Source of the DNA: a virus
DNA: 64,000 nucleotides
Strand: one strand, 5' to 3'
Virus record (IMG/VR): IMGVR_UViG_3300023278_002893
Location: 62,001 to 126,000 of that record
The number at the start of each line of letters is the position of its first letter. Position 1 is the first letter of the stretch. The notes below the pieces were generated by a model. The model was not told where the DNA came from. It did not search any database and saw nothing but the letters and a program-made list of their open reading frames with translations. The position numbers and the translations under genes are program-made. Positions 60,564-64,000 of the stretch are shown here, in pieces.

Positions 60564-63500
60564 CTAATCACAATTTACGAGCGGGGTCTTCCACCTAACC
60601 AAAAGGGAAGCGTCACGATTCTCGTTACCTGTTATATCCTTGGGTATGTTGCTTCTAATATATATAGTAGCCTCTTCCCCGTCTTCTACTCCCAACGAAA
60701 CCAGAGGCAAGTCGTCAGAGCCTGAGCTGTGGAAATTAACATTGTCCAGAGAAATCTCAATCATATCAGAGGGCTTTAGTAACTGACTACGTAATAGATC
60801 TCTATCAAACCTGTCGCTGAAGTCTGTCTTAGCATAATTATAAATCTTAATGTTCTCTAAAAGTGCCCAAGTGGATGCAGTATTTGTAGCAGGTTGGGTA
60901 GGAACTGGCGTGAAAGTTGTCGCTGTTTCGTTTTGAGGGGCTGCGGCAATTGCCTGCCCGACCTCACCCCCAAACATAACAGACGCGCCTCCCTCCCTCA
61001 CACCTTCCCAGGAACGATTACTACCATAGACTATCTCCCCATCAACGACTATCTGGACAGTAGAGTTAAGTGGCCCAATACTCCCATTGACATCCCACAC
61101 CAAAGCAACGTGCATTGTCTGATACTTCGCGAACGTGTAATTCTCTATCTTAGATTGGAACTGATACAACCTTTCCAAGTCATTTATGATCACAATAAAA
61201 CCAATTCCAGGTCGGAAAAAGAAAGTCATGAACTTACCATCAGGTCGTGTTATTTTGAAGATACTGGGAAGTACATCCGTGAATTGATTAACTCTACCAG
61301 TCTCTCCCCAATCAGGCTGGAACCAGAACTCAACAGTACCTATGGAAATATCCAGACCTTCCTGATAAATAGTAAAGGTCTCGCTGTTATTCAAATAAAG
61401 GGATGGGGTGAAGTTACAAACGTCGTCGAAGTTATTGCGAACAAATTGCATATCATCCAAGATTAATTCTAGATTCCTGGAACTACCAACGCCCCGGAAC
61501 TCTAACTCAAAGTATCGTATTCCTGGGGCATCAAAGACATTCCTTGTGTAGTTACCATCCACCGAGGAGGTTATCACAAAGTCCGCAGTTACGAAATCTA
61601 CCTGACTCTCCCCTGTATTTAAATCATAACTCGCCCCGGGCTGAAAAGGAATCTCAGATCGGTCAGCCGCTGATTTAAATTGAAGTTTGATCTCATTCCA
61701 ACCAGATTGCAATGATAGTTCTTTCATATTCCACACATAGGAAATATCGCGATCGTTTCCTAGGCGTATAGTTCCGAAATTAGTATCAAGAAGTGCTATA
61801 TCATTTATCTTCATCCAAAAAACAAAGAAATCTCGCTCGGAGAAATCAGCATCGTTGTTAGCATCTATACCATCCAGGGACACAGCTGCGACTGCGACCG
61901 AATCAACAGCGTATGTTATCTTAGTGCCTCTTTGATTAGTACTGTTAGGATGTACCTCTGGAACATCAGCCATTTCTACCAAAGGAGTCAATTGAATCTC
62001 CGACTCCAGCAAACGAAATTCATGAATAACTATAGAATTGGCATCCTCACCCTGACCTTGTACTGAATCCACCTCTAAAGTCCAGGTATCTGCAGTTATT
62101 GGAGGATTCAACGTACCGCTGAAAGTCAACCCGACGAAATCCTCCTCGGTCAGGACAACCTGCTCGACAGAACCAGGGTTAGCTTTGAGGGTAAAAGTAG
62201 CGGGCGCGTTAGTACGTAAGCCCGTGCCTACCTGCTTGGCATAGCTCTCGTCCATCTCCCATTCAAATCTGTTTACGGTTTTAGGCTCAGCAAGAGTAAC
62301 AGTAAGGGTATCTGTAAATCCGGTAGCTTGCCAGAAAGTCCCATTATCGCCATCCACCATATAAGACGCCTGGTGTTCGGGGACAAAGGTTAGAGACGAT
62401 GCCGTAGAACCCCAGGCATGGTTGGTCTCGATGAGTCCCTGTATATTAGCGGAAGACACGGTCTCTTCAAACAACTGAATAGACACAACACGTGTCTGGG
62501 GACCACGACCAATACCAAACTGATTGGATTGTCCTACTTCATTGGGCTCATTGAGAACAGACTCATCGGGATAAACACTGTCTTCTACATAAACACGCAT
62601 TCCTGAGGTCTCTATGGTATTGATAAAAATATGTGTAAAGCCAATACCCTCATTATAACTATCCACTCCTGTAAAAGACGCCTGATCGATGTCTAACCAG
62701 CTGGCATCAAGTGTGGGATCTGATTCTGAATTGGTCAAAGTTTGGATCTTGAAGTCTGTGGGGTAAAATTCTGTGTCGTACCCCAATACAGTAATGGCTT
62801 TAATCTCTTTGGTAATCACGTCACCTCTGTACGCGTCATGGAAAACTCTCCAAACATAGTGGGGAAATTCACTGCCCGGTACCACAAGATCAGTCAATGT
62901 GTTCTTAGTAAAGACACCCCAATAATCATCTTCGGATATCTCATCGAACTTACCATCCCAAAGGAAGAAGGGGTCACCTATAGTATTGACATCAGAAGAG
63001 TTATGGCTAGCTCCATAATCCACACCCTCCAGCAGACTATAAAGATTGCCTTGAGTATTATTAAAGGTGGAGACATCCTGTAATCCTGCACGGGTAGTAC
63101 TAAACCAATTAGAGTTCTCCGTGAATATCTCTGGTTGGGCCGGAGCAAAATTAACACCAAACAAAGTACCACCCTGCGTGTTAAAGTTATACTGCTTAGG
63201 CTGGGAGGCTAAATCCGACTGCAAGAGATTACTATCACCACGTACGGCCACCCATCTAATTGCGGTAGAGGGAGTAGCAGTACCCCAATCGGAATACTCT
63301 ACATTCTCAGGGCTGCCCACTCCAATAAATGACTTATTGGAATACGTAAAATTGCTATCATCATCTACATCCCAATAGCCTTTATCGTCTGTTGCGGGTT
63401 TAGCTCCCGGTGTCAGTAAGTCTCGTCTAAGTTCGGTGGCTGCGGAAAACGTACTGAGTCTGTAGGGCCTATTTAAATCAAAGCATATTACGGGATAGTC

Positions 63501-64000
63501 TGAGTAATTGATGGAGGTGGTGTTTCTGTTGTCCGTAAGCACATCTCCCAAAGGATCCCAAAAATGGTTTGGTCCTTGATGGGGTATGGCTGCCTGAGTT
63601 ATCCGAGGATATATCCTCGCTTGGTATAAAATGGCCTGGGGAAAATTATCTATCTGGTAAGGAGACTTACCCTCCGTGGTGGAGCCCCCAGTACTTCCCT
63701 GGACGTTAAGCTCAAATTCGGCGGCGGCTGAAGATTCAAATCGAATCCAACGGGCAAAGGAAGAAGAACCTGCCCAATCAACTAGGTTGGGATCAGAGAC
63801 GTCATCCCCACTAAATAGCGCTGTGTTGGGCCAAGGGGTCTGATTTAGAGTTTCGGAAATTAATTCAAAAACACGGGAAGCCGTGTCGATATTAAAGTGT
63901 CTTCCCAGATCGACTGCAACATGAATGACACCACCCACTCCCCCACACTCCGCTACGCCGGGAGTATATTCCCTATCAACGGTGTTGTCTACGGGCAGTG
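60564..64000 (-). CDS. Large virion adhesin with discoidin- and LamG-like domains (5' end outside window)
   Basis: The frame stays open upstream of the GTG at 63938 to the window end (LPVDNTVDREYTPGVAECGG), so the true start is beyond 64000. SLTFVPEHQASYMVDGDNGT with FWQATGF and TVTLAEPKTVNRFEWEMD match F5/8 type C (discoidin)-like domains. GTVEFWFQPDW, MTFFFRPGIGFIVIINDL and VQIVVDGEIVYGSNRSW match a LamG/concanavalin-like domain near residues 900-1020. Both are glycan-binding folds. Probably a receptor-binding protein of the tail. Confidence 0.8.
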   Translation of the reverse strand, partial: LPVDNTVDREYTPGVAECGGVGGVIHVAVDLGRHFNIDTASRVFELISETLNQTPWPNTALFSGDDVSDPNLVDWAGSSSFARWIRFESSAAAEFELNVQGSTGGSTTEGKSPYQIDNFPQAILYQARIYPRITQAAIPHQGPNHFWDPLGDVLTDNRNTTSINYSDYPVICFDLNRPYRLSTFSAATELRRDLLTPGAKPATDDKGYWDVDDDSNFTYSNKSFIGVGSPENVEYSDWGTATPSTAIRWVAVRGDSNLLQSDLASQPKQYNFNTQGGTLFGVNFAPAQPEIFTENSNWFSTTRAGLQDVSTFNNTQGNLYSLLEGVDYGASHNSSDVNTIGDPFFLWDGKFDEISEDDYWGVFTKNTLTDLVVPGSEFPHYVWRVFHDAYRGDVITKEIKAITVLGYDTEFYPTDFKIQTLTNSESDPTLDASWLDIDQASFTGVDSYNEGIGFTHIFINTIETSGMRVYVEDSVYPDESVLNEPNEVGQSNQFGIGRGPQTRVVSIQLFEETVSSANIQGLIETNHAWGSTASSLTFVPEHQASYMVDGDNGTFWQATGFTDTLTVTLAEPKTVNRFEWEMDESYAKQVGTGLRTNAPATFTLKANPGSVEQVVLTEEDFVGLTFSGTLNPPITADTWTLEVDSVQGQGEDANSIVIHEFRLLESEIQLTPLVEMADVPEVHPNSTNQRGTKITYAVDSVAVAAVSLDGIDANNDADFSERDFFVFWMKINDIALLDTNFGTIRLGNDRDISYVWNMKELSLQSGWNEIKLQFKSAADRSEIPFQPGASYDLNTGESQVDFVTADFVITSSVDGNYTRNVFDAPGIRYFELEFRGVGSSRNLELILDDMQFVRNNFDDVCNFTPSLYLNNSETFTIYQEGLDISIGTVEFWFQPDWGETGRVNQFTDVLPSIFKITRPDGKFMTFFFRPGIGFIVIINDLERLYQFQSKIENYTFAKYQTMHVALVWDVNGSIGPLNSTVQIVVDGEIVYGSNRSWEGVREGGASVMFGGEVGQAIAAAPQNETATTFTPVPTQPATNTASTWALLENIKIYNYAKTDFSDRFDRDLLRSQLLKPSDMIEISLDNVNFHSSGSDDLPLVSLGVEDGEEATIYIRSNIPKDITGNENRDASLLVRWKTPLVNCD

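Noticed and set aside
63936-63938. GTG start for the last virion gene
   Set aside because: The frame continues open to base 64000 with protein-like content, so this GTG is probably an internal valine.
1-64000. SmpB, clamp loader, tRNA genes, CRISPR array
   Set aside because: Looked for explicitly: no protein with SmpB-like motifs, no clamp-loader AAA+ protein, no complete tRNA cloverleaf, and no regular direct-repeat array was seen.

Overview
The window is a 64 kb piece of a large tailed double-stranded DNA bacteriophage (Caudoviricetes). I base this on dense head-to-tail genes all on the minus strand, many ATGA/TAATG overlaps, a phage-type replisome, homing endonucleases, an intein and giant virion adhesin genes. 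No plus-strand gene is supported. The host cannot be named. Both window ends cut genes: a glycosyltransferase at base 1 and a virion protein open through base 64000.

Layout along increasing coordinate (transcription runs the other way): 1-5111 is a surface-sugar cassette with glycosyltransferases, four methyltransferases and a hydrolase. 5086-9086 holds a Clp-type AAA+ unfoldase, a Rad52-like annealase and PhoH. 9156-15892 is an accessory zone of small proteins containing an endonuclease VII-like nuclease, a DnaQ-type exonuclease and an unlisted RNA gene. 15912-22062 holds a DNA methyltransferase, Fpg glycosylase, a phosphoribosyltransferase, RNase HII, ClpP and a decayed methyltransferase. 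22106-28269 holds an HNH endonuclease, a nuclease-like protein, a class II ribonucleotide reductase split by an intein, and a DUF192 protein. 28279-30228 is DNA polymerase I. 30225-40433 is a second sugar cassette (three nucleotide-sugar epimerase/dehydratases, an aminotransferase, an ATP-grasp ligase, a phosphoesterase and five glycosyltransferases). 40441-50633 is the replication and recombination block (Sm/Hfq-like protein, Fe-S nuclease, RuvC-like resolvase, DnaJ, tandem SSB, primase, DnaB helicase, RecA, sliding clamp). 50736-64000 encodes five large virion proteins.

The main discovery is a circularly permuted (two-piece) tmRNA gene at about 12121-12458. Its T-arm/CCA piece lies upstream of the piece with the 5' acceptor strand, pseudoknot and tag frame. 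The two halves form a perfect 7-bp acceptor stem with the G3-U70 alanine identity pair. The tag is 32 residues, begins GKTNS and ends FAFAA. The same phage encodes ClpP with an intact triad and a Clp ATPase carrying a possible ClpP-docking MGF loop, so it may carry its own ribosome-rescue and degradation arm. No SmpB was seen.

Five sigma70-like promoters with exactly 17-bp spacers were found. Four carry a G-rich (GGGGA-type) motif in the spacer, and two of these are full palindromes, which suggests one regulator for several operons.
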